The notes under the pieces: generated by a model | Told to the model about the DNA's origin: nothing | Databases searched by the model: none | Seen by the model: the letters and a program-made list of their open reading frames with translations, nothing else | Made by a program: the position numbers and the translations under genes | From: Bradyrhizobium sp. CSA112 | GTDB taxonomy: Bacteria; Pseudomonadota; Alphaproteobacteria; Rhizobiales; Xanthobacteraceae | Direction: 5' to 3' | Assembly: GCF_029051645.1 (NCBI RefSeq) | Contig: NZ_JAACFS010000019.1 | Span: forward strand, 1-64,000 | DNA length: 64,000 bases | Shown: positions 1 through 9,841 of the stretch, piece after piece | How the letters are laid out: every line of letters begins with the position of its first letter | How positions within the stretch are numbered: the stretch's first letter is position 1

Positions 1-794
1 GCCGGGCGGGGCGCCGGCACCAGCGGCACGTCTTCACCGCCGAGCGAACCATACACAAAGGGTTCCTGCCGGTTGTTGGTGGTCTTGAGCACCTCGTCGC
101 GGACAAAACCGAAGGCGCGGCGCACGTCGAGCCCGGGCTTCGTCAAATGGTGCGACAGGGCCGTCGTGAACGGGCTGTTCTGGCCGTCGCCGTCGGCCGC
201 GGTGGAACCGGCCTTGGCCGAATAGGCGATCAGGACGTTCGGGCTGGTCGGCTCGACCTTGGCCAGGCCCTGCCCGATCGCGCGCGAAGCGACGGTGCGC
301 TTCATGGTCCGGGCAAACGGATTGTCACGGCAGGCGTCGAGAATCACAAGCCGCAGCTTCTTGGCCGGTTCGATCGCGATCAGGATGCGGTCGAGCGAGA
401 GGCCTTCGTCATAGATGTCGGTATCGCGTTCCAGCCGCGCATCGACGGGAATCAGATAGTTCGCGCCGTCCACCTCGATACCGTGGCCGGCGTAATAGAC
501 CACCGCGATATCGGCATCGCGCGCGCGATCGGCGAAGTCGCGCAGCGCGCGACGGGTCTCGGCTGCGGCCATGTCACGGCGGGAATCGACGACATCAAAG
601 CCTGCCTCTTTCAGCGTCGACGCGATCTTGGCGCTGTCGTTTATCGGATTGGCCAGCGGTGCGACATTCTTGTAGGCGGAATTGCCCAGCACCAGCGCCA
701 CGCGCTTCTCGGCAAGGGCCGGCTCGCTCACGAACAGGAAGGCCGCCGCTGCAGCGGCCCATCGAAGCAATTTCAGCGATCCAGATTTCATCAT
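1..794 (-). CDS. Secreted caspase-like (peptidase C14) protein, C-terminus outside window
   Basis: The reverse strand reads from tandem ATG codons at 794/791, preceded by a GGAAG ribosome site, and stays open to the window edge (about 264 codons seen). Residues 1-28 form a signal peptide (basic start, alanine-rich core, ALA-E cleavage). A caspase fold follows: the His motif YYAGHG has its His near residue 104, and the LDACRDNPF motif has the nucleophilic Cys near 155. NPINDSAKIASTL and FTTALSHHL are also typical of bacterial caspase-domain proteins. Known members are exported cysteine peptidases or pseudo-peptidases, often with C-terminal repeats or peptidoglycan-binding domains, and here that part is missing. 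Both catalytic residues are present, so activity is plausible. The substrate is unknown. Confidence 0.88.
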   Translation of the reverse strand, partial: MMKSGSLKLLRWAAAAAAFLFVSEPALAEKRVALVLGNSAYKNVAPLANPINDSAKIASTLKEAGFDVVDSRRDMAAAETRRALRDFADRARDADIAVVYYAGHGIEVDGANYLIPVDARLERDTDIYDEGLSLDRILIAIEPAKKLRLVILDACRDNPFARTMKRTVASRAIGQGLAKVEPTSPNVLIAYSAKAGSTAADGDGQNSPFTTALSHHLTKPGLDVRRAFGFVRDEVLKTTNNRQEPFVYGSLGGEDVPLVPAPRP

Positions 795-1025
795 GACACT
801 TCCGGAGCCTCGCACCTTCTACCACGCAGGCCTGCCTACCAGAAGCCGCAGCCCGGCTTTGTGAGTTAAGTCACGATCCACGGCAACGTGAACCGCACCC
901 TTACCTCATCGTTAGTCGGGCCAACGCCCACGGCGGTTCGGCCCCTGGCCGATCATGTTTTCTGCCGGGTTCCCCCGGCCAGATATAGACCCCCGGCGGC
1001 GAGCATGTATTCCCGGAGCGGGCGC

Positions 1026-1454
1026 TCAGCTTGGCATGAGATGTTCCGGATATTGCGGCAGGTCGTCTGTGATCGCAAACCAGGACGCCTTGGAGCCAAC
1101 GAAGATGTGGGCCATCGGACGGATTGAGGGATCGTCGACCAGCGTGCCCATGGCAACATGGACGAAGGCGCCGTCACGCACCACCGAATAGAGCAACGAG
1201 CCGCACCGCCCGCAATGCGCGTCGTGGTTCGCCTCGTCGCCATAAACCGTGAGGTTGTCCATACCCCTGATCACGCCAAGCTTGTCGCGCGCGATGCCGG
1301 CGAACGGCTCGAACGCCGCACCGGTAGTGCGCCGGCAATTCGAGCAATGGCAGTTCATGGCGTATGCGAATTCGTCAGCGACGGCATAACCCACCGCGCG
1401 ACAGAAGCACTCTCCGGCAAGAATACGAGCATTCGATTTTGCTGAACCCGTCAC
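1026..1454 (-). CDS. GFA/CENP-V domain zinc-binding protein
   Basis: 142 residues with a GTG start preceded by GAGGAG. The cysteine pattern is that of the glutathione-dependent formaldehyde-activating (GFA) fold: C16/C18, C35/C37/C40 (NCHCSNCRR) and C81/C84 (HCGRCGS), which together bind two zinc ions. The length matches the family. Members were named after Gfa, which was thought to speed up formation of S-hydroxymethylglutathione, but most are of unknown function and some act on S-thiolated or glutathionylated compounds. The gene stands alone, with about 100 nt to the divergent NTF2-like gene, and nothing nearby points to a substrate. The family call is firm; the reaction is not assigned. 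Confidence 0.88.
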   Translation of the reverse strand: MTGSAKSNARILAGECFCRAVGYAVADEFAYAMNCHCSNCRRTTGAAFEPFAGIARDKLGVIRGMDNLTVYGDEANHDAHCGRCGSLLYSVVRDGAFVHVAMGTLVDDPSIRPMAHIFVGSKASWFAITDDLPQYPEHLMPS

Positions 1455-1556
1455 GTCTAACTCCTCGCACCTGTGATGAAGTCACCCATAGCGCAATGAA
1501 CGGGTTCGTGGCTTAATTCAACTCGAACAAATTTCTTTTCGCCGGGAGGAATTGCC

Positions 1557-1931
1557 GTGAGCCCTGACCGATCGACCGTCGAAGCCGTGGTCCAGAACTA
1601 TTTCGATGGCCTGTATGAAGGCGATGCCGACAAGCTCGGCGCGATCTTCGACACCACTGCCGATTTGCGCTGGCTGGAAAAGGGCGAACTGCAGGTGCTC
1701 ACCGTACCGGACTGGCTCGATCGCGTGCGCAAGCGGCCGTCCGCCAAGGCGGAGGGCAAGCCGCGCGAGGATTTCATCGTCACCATCGACCGCTCCGATG
1801 ATCAGACCGCCTTCATCAAGGTGCGTTGCCAATTGCCGCCGCGCTATTTCACCGATTATCTGGTGGCGATGAAGCTGCGCGACGGCTGGAAGATCGTCTC
1901 GAAATCCTACCGCTACGATCTGCGGGAGTAA
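1557..1931 (+). CDS. NTF2-like / putative lumazine-binding family protein
   Basis: 124 residues with a GTG start and a good ribosome site (GGGAGGA, about 8 nt upstream). The N-terminal helix (VEAVVQNYFDGLYEGDADKL), the central beta strands and the C-terminal DGWKIVSKSYRYD match the NTF2-like cone fold, close to the putative lumazine-binding subfamily. Such proteins are small homodimers that bind hydrophobic ligands or act as auxiliary enzymes, and most have no known function. There is no signal peptide. The gene is monocistronic as far as can be seen, divergent from the GFA gene and about 200 nt upstream of the antiporter gene. The fold is likely; the function is unknown. Confidence 0.8.
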   Translation: MSPDRSTVEAVVQNYFDGLYEGDADKLGAIFDTTADLRWLEKGELQVLTVPDWLDRVRKRPSAKAEGKPREDFIVTIDRSDDQTAFIKVRCQLPPRYFTDYLVAMKLRDGWKIVSKSYRYDLRE

Positions 1932-2137
1932 TATCCCCGCTGGCGACCTCATCAGTCCAGCCCCGAAAGAAGCCCTCAATCACATTCCGCCTCGCGCCAG
2001 CAGTCCATGCGCATGGCGTCCCTGCGACGCGCGCTTGCGCGGAATATTCGACTGCGGAAACCGGATCGCTCCACCTTAGCGAGCTGCCGCGCGCATTGCA
2101 TTGACCTCGCGGTTTTTCCTTGCGATTGGGGGCGATC

Positions 2138-3745
2138 ATGGAAGCCAAGTTTCAGATCTTTTTGATCCTGCTCGCCGTGCTGGCAGGGACCGCGCTGCTG
2201 GCGCGGCGAATCAATGTCGCACCGGCCATCCTGCTGATGCTCGCCGGCATCGCGCTCGCCTTCGTGCCGGGCATGCCGACGGTGGAATTGCCGCCCGAGC
2301 TGGTGCTGCTCGTATTCCTGCCGCCGCTGATCTATTCGGCCAGCGTCGCCATGAGCTGGCGCGAATTCAAGTCCAATCTCCGTCCGATCATCCTGCTGTC
2401 GGTCGGCTGCGTGATCTTCACCGCCTTCGCTGTCGCGACCGCGACGCACTATCTGATCGGGCTGCCCTGGGGCGTCGGCTTCCTGCTGGGCGCGATCGTC
2501 GCGCCGCCGGACGTGGTGGCGCCGCTGGCGATCGCCCGCAAGCTCGGCATGCCTCGCCGCATCCTCGTCGTGCTCGAGGGCGAGGGGCTCGCCAACGACG
2601 CCACCGCATTGATCCTCTATCGCTTCGCCGTGGCGACAATCTCGACCGGGCTGTTCTCGCTACCGAAGGCCACCGGCACCTTTTCCGTCATCGTGGTCGG
2701 CGAAATCCTGTTCGGCGTGGCAATCGGATGGCTCTCCTTGCGCGCACGCCATCGCGCGCGGGACCCGCAGGTCGAGATTACGCTGTCGCTGATCACCCCT
2801 TACCTCGCCTTCTGGATCCCCGAACATCTCGGTGGCTCCGGCGTAATCGCAACGGTTGCCTGCGGGCTCTACATAAGCTGGAACGGACCGCTCTTGATTT
2901 CATCGGCGACGCGACTGCAGGGCATCTTCTTCTGGGACCTTGTGATCTATCTGGTCGAGGGCCTTCTGTTCCTGCTGACGGGATTCCAGATGCGGTTGCT
3001 GTTCGAGAAATCGAAGGCGTTTCCGCTGCAGGAAATCCTGTTCGCCACGGTGCTGGTCTCCATCATCGTCATCGTCGCGCGCTTTGCCTGGGTCTATCCC
3101 GCAACCTATCTGCCGCGTCTGATCAGCAGGCGAATCCGCGAACGTGACCCGCTGCCATCCTGGCAGACCGTGTTCGTGGTGGCCTTCACCGGCGTGCGCG
3201 GCGCGGTGTCGCTCGCAGCGGCCCTGGCGTTGCCATTGGCACTGCCCAGCGGTGAGGGCTTTCCCCACCGCGACATGATCCTGTTCGTCGCCTTCGGCGT
3301 CATATTCATCACCCTGGTGGGATTGGGGCTTGGATTGCCGGTGGTGGTGCGATGGCTCGGGGTCGCCAAAGACGGCCGCAGCGAGCATGTCGCGGAACAT
3401 GAGGCCGAGATCGCGGCCCGGCGCGAGGCGCTTGATGCCGCGCTCAAGTCGCTCGATGCCATCACCGACGACCGCGAACTCTCCGATGAAGTCGTGAAGC
3501 TGCTCAGGGCACGGCATGAAATCCGCGCCAACCAACTACCCAACTCACTTGACCCCGGCGCGCACGACATCACGGTGGCCGGCACCGCGCTAACGCGGGA
3601 ATTGATCGCGTCGGAACGGAAATTCATCCATGTGCTGCTTCGCAATGGCAAGATCACCGACGAGACTAGGCGGCGGATCGAACGCGACCTCGACCTGGAG
3701 GAAGCGAGCCTGAGCAACCGGGAGTATCGAAAGATTGCGCTGTAG
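2138..3745 (+). CDS. CPA1-family Na+/H+ antiporter
   Basis: 535 residues. I chose the ATG at 2138 because it follows a GGGGGCG ribosome-binding stretch; a TTG six codons earlier is also in frame. About twelve hydrophobic segments fill residues 1-415, followed by a soluble tail of about 120 residues rich in charged helices. The transport core carries GEGLANDATA with N153/D154, the Asn-Asp pair of electroneutral CPA1 exchangers, and the later TGVRGAVSLAAAL motif. Family members swap cytoplasmic Na+ (or K+) for external H+ in the inner membrane and keep pH and salt balance. Ion preference cannot be read from the sequence. The gene appears to be a single transcription unit ending before a palindromic repeat. 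Confidence 0.92.
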   Translation: MEAKFQIFLILLAVLAGTALLARRINVAPAILLMLAGIALAFVPGMPTVELPPELVLLVFLPPLIYSASVAMSWREFKSNLRPIILLSVGCVIFTAFAVATATHYLIGLPWGVGFLLGAIVAPPDVVAPLAIARKLGMPRRILVVLEGEGLANDATALILYRFAVATISTGLFSLPKATGTFSVIVVGEILFGVAIGWLSLRARHRARDPQVEITLSLITPYLAFWIPEHLGGSGVIATVACGLYISWNGPLLISSATRLQGIFFWDLVIYLVEGLLFLLTGFQMRLLFEKSKAFPLQEILFATVLVSIIVIVARFAWVYPATYLPRLISRRIRERDPLPSWQTVFVVAFTGVRGAVSLAAALALPLALPSGEGFPHRDMILFVAFGVIFITLVGLGLGLPVVVRWLGVAKDGRSEHVAEHEAEIAARREALDAALKSLDAITDDRELSDEVVKLLRARHEIRANQLPNSLDPGAHDITVAGTALTRELIASERKFIHVLLRNGKITDETRRRIERDLDLEEASLSNREYRKIAL

Positions 3746-3750
3746 CTGTG

Positions 3751-3870
3751 CCAAGCGAAGCGCGAGCCGGGACCCATACACCGCGGCGGTAATTATCAGG
3801 CACGTTGGTCGACGGCTTTCTTCCACAACGCAAGCCTGTGGTTATGGGTCCCCGCGTTCGCGGCGACGAC
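3751..3870. repeat. Intergenic inverted-repeat element, family A copy 1
   Basis: The left end carries GAGCCGGGACCCATAC followed by CCGCGGCG. The right end carries TATGGGTCCCCGCGTTCGCG and ends in GGCGACGAC. The ends are imperfect inverted repeats about 30 nt long, separated by about 60 nt of unrelated sequence. Three further copies lie near 35.4, 46.3 and 56.0 kb. It sits between the convergent ends of the antiporter and Rieske genes. Confidence 0.8.
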
Positions 3871-3888
3871 TCGGCGGGAGAACTGAGG

Positions 3889-5229
3889 CTACTCCGCCGC
3901 CGCATTCCTGCCGGGCCCGCCGACATAGCCGGCCGCATCGCCGAACCGCTCGATCATGACAGCGGTGAGGTCCTTTGCCTTGCTCGTGACGCAGGCGCCG
4001 GAGCGCACGGCGTAGCGGTCCTGATGCTTCAGGTGCGGCGGCGCCTCGCCCTGCTGCAGCGCGCGGGCGGCATCCATCACCAGTTTGCGGAAATGCATGA
4101 TGCCGAAATCGGTCGGGCCGAGATGTTCGCGGCTGCGATCGGCGATCGGGCCCTGGCTGTCCTGCACGGCAGCGTCCTGCTCGGACACGCCCTTGATGCC
4201 GGTGTAGCTGCTGGTCTTCTGCAGCTTGCGATCGATCAGATAGTCGTTCGACTTGTTGCGCAGCGGAACATAATTCTCGTCGACCACGGCCATCACGCCG
4301 TTGCCCCGGTCGTAGCCGTCGCGCTCGGCCTGCGTCAGCGGGCGCTCCGGATTCCATGCATAGGTGAAGATCCAGCAATTTGTATCCGTCACTGGAACAA
4401 AGCTCTGGCCGAAAATATTCTCGCCGGGCATCGAACTCGGCGCATAGGAATGCACCGGCATCAGGAACTGGGCGATACGCCAGTAGATATTGTCCGAGCC
4501 AGTCAACCGTCCGCCCGCGACCGTCAGGCCGGCCTCGTGCGGATTGATCTTGATCACGGGCCGCGGGTCTTCGGCGATCCATCGCATGTGATCGGTCGCG
4601 ACCCGCGTCAACGGGTTCACAAAGTGCTTCTTGATATCGAGGATTTCGTTCTCCTCTTTCTCGAACGACAGATGCGCGAAGGTGAAATGCGCGGTGTCGA
4701 TCGATCCTTCCAGCGCCTGCACCCAGTTGCAGTCCTGCCATTTCTTCGAGACGTAGCGGTGCGAAGCCGGCAGCAGCGCCATTTCCAGATCGGGCAATTC
4801 GGGCACCTGATCGGCCGGGCCCATATAGGCCCAGATCATGTCGCCCCATTCCCGCACCGGATAGGACTTGATGCGGATCAGATCCTTTGCGTTGAGATCG
4901 GGATAGGAGGTCGGCATGTCGATGCAGCGACCGTCGGTGTCGAACTTCCAGCCGTGATAGACGCAGCGGATACCGCATTCCTCGTTGCGCCCGAGCCAGA
5001 GATTGGCGCCGCGATGCGGGCAGTATTGATCGATGACGCCGACCACGCCGCGCGTGTCGCGGAACGCGAGCAGTTCCTCGCCCATGACGACGATCTTCTT
5101 CGGCGGACCGTCGGCTTCCGGCAATTCCTTCGACAGCAGCACGGGAATCCAGAACCGGCGCAGCAATTCGCCCATGCCCGTTCCCGGTCCGCTCTCAGTC
5201 AGGAATTTGTTGTCTTCGGCGCGGAGCAT
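3889..5229 (-). CDS. Rieske [2Fe-2S] aromatic ring-hydroxylating oxygenase, alpha subunit
   Basis: 446 residues with an ATG start and GGAGG upstream. The N-terminal Rieske domain has C70-x-H72 (CPHRG) and C89-x2-H92 (CVYHGW), which hold the [2Fe-2S] cluster. The catalytic domain opens with NWVQALEGSIDTAHFTFAH, which supplies the bridging acidic residue and two His ligands of the mononuclear iron. The architecture is that of the phthalate 4,5-dioxygenase / vanillate demethylase group, where the alpha subunit works alone with a reductase. No reductase gene is adjacent, so electrons must come from elsewhere. A TauD-type dioxygenase lies 74 nt upstream on the same strand and is probably co-transcribed. 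The substrate is probably an aromatic acid or ether but cannot be named. Confidence 0.9.
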   Translation of the reverse strand: MLRAEDNKFLTESGPGTGMGELLRRFWIPVLLSKELPEADGPPKKIVVMGEELLAFRDTRGVVGVIDQYCPHRGANLWLGRNEECGIRCVYHGWKFDTDGRCIDMPTSYPDLNAKDLIRIKSYPVREWGDMIWAYMGPADQVPELPDLEMALLPASHRYVSKKWQDCNWVQALEGSIDTAHFTFAHLSFEKEENEILDIKKHFVNPLTRVATDHMRWIAEDPRPVIKINPHEAGLTVAGGRLTGSDNIYWRIAQFLMPVHSYAPSSMPGENIFGQSFVPVTDTNCWIFTYAWNPERPLTQAERDGYDRGNGVMAVVDENYVPLRNKSNDYLIDRKLQKTSSYTGIKGVSEQDAAVQDSQGPIADRSREHLGPTDFGIMHFRKLVMDAARALQQGEAPPHLKHQDRYAVRSGACVTSKAKDLTAVMIERFGDAAGYVGGPGRNAAAE

Positions 5230-5303
5230 GGGACGTCCTCCGGATGTTTATTGCTTTTGCCCAAGCTTGGCGCACGCCGGAGAAGGCGTCAACGCGTCCC
5301 TGA

Positions 5304-6197
5304 TCATACCGGCCTTTCACCTTTCACCGTCACCCGCGTGCCGGAGCGGGTGTGCGGCCAGTAGTCCCACATCGCGCGGTGCTGGGCGCAGCGATTGTCC
5401 CAAAATGCGATGGCGTTTTCCGTCCAGCGGAAGCGGCACTGGAACAGCGGATTTTCCGCGTGCTGGTAGAGATACGCCAGCATGGCGTCGCTCTCGTCGC
5501 GGGGAATGCCGACGATGTATCGGGTGAAGCCACGATTGACGTACAGCGCCTTCTTGCCGGTGACCGGATGGGTTCGCACCACGGGATGCTCGGCGCGCGG
5601 GTATTCCGGCCGGTCGGCCACGCCGTAATTGGCGTAGAGCCCGCGATAGGTCTGCTCGCCGTCATGCAGCGCGGTCAGCCCGTCGAGATAGATTTTCATG
5701 CGGTCCGACAGCGCCTCGTAGGCTGCGTACATGTTGGCGAACAGCGTGTCGCCGCCGCGTGGCGGGCATTGCTTGATGTAGAGGATCGATCCCATCGGCG
5801 GCTCGACATCGCAGGACACGTCGCTGTGCCAGCCTTCGCCATTGGCGCGCGGTGAATCCTTGTCGGCGTAGATCTTCATCAGCGCCGGATCGCCCTCGTT
5901 GGGCGCCGCCGGATGCACATGCAATTCGCCGAACTTGCGGCCGAAGGCGAGGTGCTGCTGCGGGGTGATGTGCTGGTCGCGGAAGAAGATCACGAGATTT
6001 TCGGCGAGCGCGCGGTGGATTTCGTCCATCTGGCGGTTGGAACGGGTATCGTCGGAAACGAGCTTGCCGATATCGACGCCAGAAATCTCCGCGCCGATAA
6101 TTGGCGTCAGCTTTTCGACGGCGATGGTCTCGTAGGGCTGGGCTTCATCGGCGAGGTGGCGATAGCGCGGTCCCTGCTTGCCGGACAGCGAAGACAT
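5304..6197 (-). CDS. TauD/TfdA-family Fe(II)/2-oxoglutarate dioxygenase
   Basis: 297 residues. I chose the internal ATG at 6197 because GGGAGAA lies 5 nt before it; an ATG six codons earlier has no such site. The iron-binding facial triad is visible as H124-x-D126 (WHSDVS) and the distal His in CAQHRAMWDYWPH, followed by the Arg that binds 2-oxoglutarate (TRSGTRVTVKG). The length and motifs match taurine/alpha-ketoglutarate dioxygenases, which oxidise sulfonates, aryloxyalkanoates or related compounds while decarboxylating 2-oxoglutarate. The gene lies upstream of the Rieske oxygenase in the same direction, so the two may act on one compound. The specific substrate is unknown, and taurine itself is not implied because no tauABC genes are present. 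Confidence 0.9.
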   Translation of the reverse strand: MSSLSGKQGPRYRHLADEAQPYETIAVEKLTPIIGAEISGVDIGKLVSDDTRSNRQMDEIHRALAENLVIFFRDQHITPQQHLAFGRKFGELHVHPAAPNEGDPALMKIYADKDSPRANGEGWHSDVSCDVEPPMGSILYIKQCPPRGGDTLFANMYAAYEALSDRMKIYLDGLTALHDGEQTYRGLYANYGVADRPEYPRAEHPVVRTHPVTGKKALYVNRGFTRYIVGIPRDESDAMLAYLYQHAENPLFQCRFRWTENAIAFWDNRCAQHRAMWDYWPHTRSGTRVTVKGERPV

Positions 6198-6232
6198 GGG
6201 CGTTCTCCCAATCATTCTTGATTGGGATCATC

Positions 6233-6320
6233 GTAGCCCGGATGGAGCGAAGCGCAATCCGGGATCGGTCGATCAACTTGCGCGAAAGTCCCGGGTTTCG
6301 CTTCGCTCCACCCGGGCTAC
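6233..6320. repeat. Palindromic intergenic repeat, family E copy 1
   Basis: The left arm begins GTAGCCCGGATGGAGCGAAG and the right arm is its near-perfect reverse complement, ending CTCCACCCGGGCTAC. The arms are about 30 nt with about 25 nt between them. It lies between ispG and the tauD-type gene. Related copies begin GTAGGATGGG at 43,337 and GTAGGGTGGG at 54,721. Confidence 0.8.
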
Positions 6321-6323
6321 GGT

Positions 6324-7616
<1,293 letters not shown>

Positions 7617-7882
7617 GGGGCCTCGAATATCAGGTTTTGGTGACATTCACCAAGGGGGTGGCGAAGGGTCTGTGCGCCCCGTCACGCTTCGGATTTTTGT
7701 ATTGTATATTCAATAGCTTAAGCCGGTCACGGCGGCCGGAAGCAAGCAGAAACAGCTCGGCTTCCGTTGTCAGCTATATTGGACAGGAATCGCCGAATTG
7801 AAAGGGCGAGCGCAACTCCCGGCCGCCTTTTCATAGCCCGATGCAGGCCCTAGCATCGGCCGAAAATAACGGGAGGCCAACA

Positions 7883-8758
7883 ATGTCAGGGCGTAACGGG
7901 CTCATCTCTACGGCGGAACTTGCTGATATTCTGGGCCGGCCCGATCTGCGCCTGTTCGACTGCACCACCTACCTCGAACCCGCGCCCGAAGGCTCCAGCC
8001 TGCCCTATCTAGCGGTGCCCGGACGCCACACTTTTGAAGCCGGGCATATTCCGGAGGCGGATTTTCTCGATCTGCAGGCCGAGTTCTCAGACCCGAACAC
8101 TGAACTCCGCTTCATGATGCCGGATGTTGCGCCACTCGAGACCGCGTTCGGCCGTCACGGCATATCCAACGCGAGCCACGTGGTGCTGTACAGCATCGGC
8201 ACGCCGATGTGGGCGACGCGGTTCTGGTGGATGCTCAAATCGCTCGGCTTCGAGAATGTCGCGGTCCTCGACGGTGGTCTCGACAAATGGAAGCTCGAGG
8301 GACGCCCGCTCGAAACCGGACCGGCGAAGGGCTATCCGCGGGCAACATTCACGGCAAAACCGAAGGACGGATTTTTCGTCGACAAGCACCAAACGCTCGC
8401 CGCCACGTCCGAGCGAGGCACCGTCGTCGTCAACGCACTCGGTCCGCAATTCCACAAGGGCCTCGAGCCGAGCCGCTACGGCCGCCCCGGCCGCGTGCCC
8501 GGCAGTTGCAACGTATCCGCAGCCACGCTGCTCGATCCTCGGACCAAGGCCTTCGTCCCGCTTGGCGAGGCAGAGGCCAAATTCAACGCACAAGGCATCA
8601 CGAAGGACAAGCGCGTGGTCGCCTATTGCGGCGGCGGCATCTCGGCGACCGTCGATCTGTTCCTGCTCTACCAGCTCGGCTACGACAAGCTCACCCTTTA
8701 TGACGGGTCGATGGGCGAATGGGCGAAGGACGCTTCGCTGCCGATCGAGACGGGGTAG
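7883..8758 (+). CDS. Rhodanese-type sulfurtransferase (thiosulfate / 3-mercaptopyruvate)
   Basis: 291 residues. The ATG at 7883 is preceded by CGGGAGG at 6 nt, which is better than the in-frame ATG at 7841. There are two rhodanese domains. The first (about residues 5-125) lacks the active cysteine. The second (about 160-285) carries C249 in the loop YCGGGISAT, which takes the persulfide. The enzyme moves sulfane sulfur from thiosulfate or 3-mercaptopyruvate to cyanide or thiols. The CGGGISA loop is not diagnostic for either donor, so the substrate stays open. There is no signal peptide, so it is cytoplasmic. It is divergent from ispG across 265 nt and followed by a palindromic repeat. Confidence 0.9.
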   Translation: MSGRNGLISTAELADILGRPDLRLFDCTTYLEPAPEGSSLPYLAVPGRHTFEAGHIPEADFLDLQAEFSDPNTELRFMMPDVAPLETAFGRHGISNASHVVLYSIGTPMWATRFWWMLKSLGFENVAVLDGGLDKWKLEGRPLETGPAKGYPRATFTAKPKDGFFVDKHQTLAATSERGTVVVNALGPQFHKGLEPSRYGRPGRVPGSCNVSAATLLDPRTKAFVPLGEAEAKFNAQGITKDKRVVAYCGGGISATVDLFLLYQLGYDKLTLYDGSMGEWAKDASLPIETG

Positions 8759-8767
8759 CGATTCCCC

Positions 8768-8852
8768 GTCATTGCGAGCGAAGCGAAGCAATCCACCCAT
8801 CCGCGAATGAGGAGAGATGGATTGCTTCGTCGCTTACGCTCCTCGCAATGAC
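8768..8852. repeat. Palindromic intergenic repeat, family B copy 1
   Basis: The left arm is GTCATTGCGAGCGAAGCGAA and continues to AGCAATCCA. The right arm has TGGATTGCTTCGTCGC and ends CTCGCAATGAC. It separates the convergent sulfurtransferase and EamA transporter genes and may act as a bidirectional stop. Further copies are at 39,168 and 62,031. Confidence 0.8.
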
Positions 8853-8869
8853 GCGGTTGGCATCCGCCA

Positions 8870-9808
8870 TCACGCCGGCACGTTCGGGTCCGGCGTGACC
8901 TTCGGATCCGGCTTGTTCACGAGATAGAGTCCCGCGATGACAAGCAGCGCGGCGACGCCGAAGGCGATGGTCAGCGTATCGTGCATGATGAAGTAGCTGG
9001 CGACGACGCCGAACAGCGGCGTGACGAAGGTGAAGGCTGACAGTTTGCTGGCTGAGTAGGTTTTCACCAGCGCGAACCACAACAGGAACGTCAGACCCAC
9101 CACCCAGAACGCCTGATAGGCCAGCAGCGACAGCGACAGCGGCCCGGGAACGTGGGTGATGGTTTCGTCCGATATCCACGCGGCAAACGCGAGAATCGGG
9201 ATCGATAGCGCCACCTGATAGCCGAGCCCCTTTTCCGCGGGGGCCTTGATCAGCGCGGTGGTCTTGACGATCAGCGTCGTGGCCGCCCAGAGTGCGCCGC
9301 CGGCGACGATCAGGAGGTCGCCCAGCAAGACCTTCGCGTCGACATTGGCCTGGGGGACGCCGATCGCCAGCGCCACCCCGGCGAAACTCAGGGCCAGGCC
9401 ACCCCATTGCGGCGCCCGCAGCCGTTCGCCGAGAAAGACATACGAGCCGAGCGCGACGAAGAACGGCGCCGTATACAGAAACACCACTGCACGCGACGCC
9501 GATGTCAGCAGCAAGCCGCGATAGATCAGCACGAATTCGATACCGAAGATCACGCCCGCGCTCACGCCGGGCCACAGCGTCCCGTCGCGCTCGAAGAATT
9601 TCACACCACGAAACCAGCCGATCGCGAGCAACACCGGCAACGCGCCGACAGAGCGGCTCAACGCCTGCAGCATCGGCGGCACGTCCGGCAACACCAACTT
9701 CACCGCGATCTGGTTGAACCCCCAGCTCAGGCACAGCATCAGCATCAAGGCGATGGCGCCCGGGGTGAGCGCACGCCCGGCAGACAGTTGTACTGGCTTG
9801 GACGACAT
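8870..9808 (-). CDS. EamA/DMT-family transporter downstream of zur
   Basis: 312 residues with about ten hydrophobic segments arranged as two EamA repeats (about residues 15-145 and 160-295). The first starts with a loop typical of the drug/metabolite transporter superfamily (LSWGFNQIAVKLVLP). GAGG lies just upstream of the ATG. Family members export amino acids, nucleotides, metallophores or other small metabolites. The gene starts 33 nt after the zur stop codon in the same direction, so the two are probably one transcript and the transporter may be under Zur control. That would fit export of a zinc-related metabolite, but this is inference. The substrate is unknown. Confidence 0.87.
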   Translation of the reverse strand: MSSKPVQLSAGRALTPGAIALMLMLCLSWGFNQIAVKLVLPDVPPMLQALSRSVGALPVLLAIGWFRGVKFFERDGTLWPGVSAGVIFGIEFVLIYRGLLLTSASRAVVFLYTAPFFVALGSYVFLGERLRAPQWGGLALSFAGVALAIGVPQANVDAKVLLGDLLIVAGGALWAATTLIVKTTALIKAPAEKGLGYQVALSIPILAFAAWISDETITHVPGPLSLSLLAYQAFWVVGLTFLLWFALVKTYSASKLSAFTFVTPLFGVVASYFIMHDTLTIAFGVAALLVIAGLYLVNKPDPKVTPDPNVPA

Positions 9809-9841
9809 CTATCCTCGTGGCCGGCTTATGTGCCGTGTTCT

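Noticed and set aside
2101..3147. 348-codon frame in another phase within the antiporter gene
   Set aside because: The antiporter frame has about twelve membrane segments and the family's ND motif; the other frame is Arg-rich with no hydrophobic pattern.
3805..5364. 519-codon open frame opposite the Rieske oxygenase gene
   Set aside because: The minus-strand product has an intact Rieske centre and iron site; the plus-strand frame is a mirror artefact.
7701..7714. ATTG-N6-CAAT dyad between ispG and the sulfurtransferase
   Set aside because: It is the only AT-rich dyad in that gap but matches no consensus I know (not Fnr/FixK, Fur, Irr or RirA), so no regulator is proposed.
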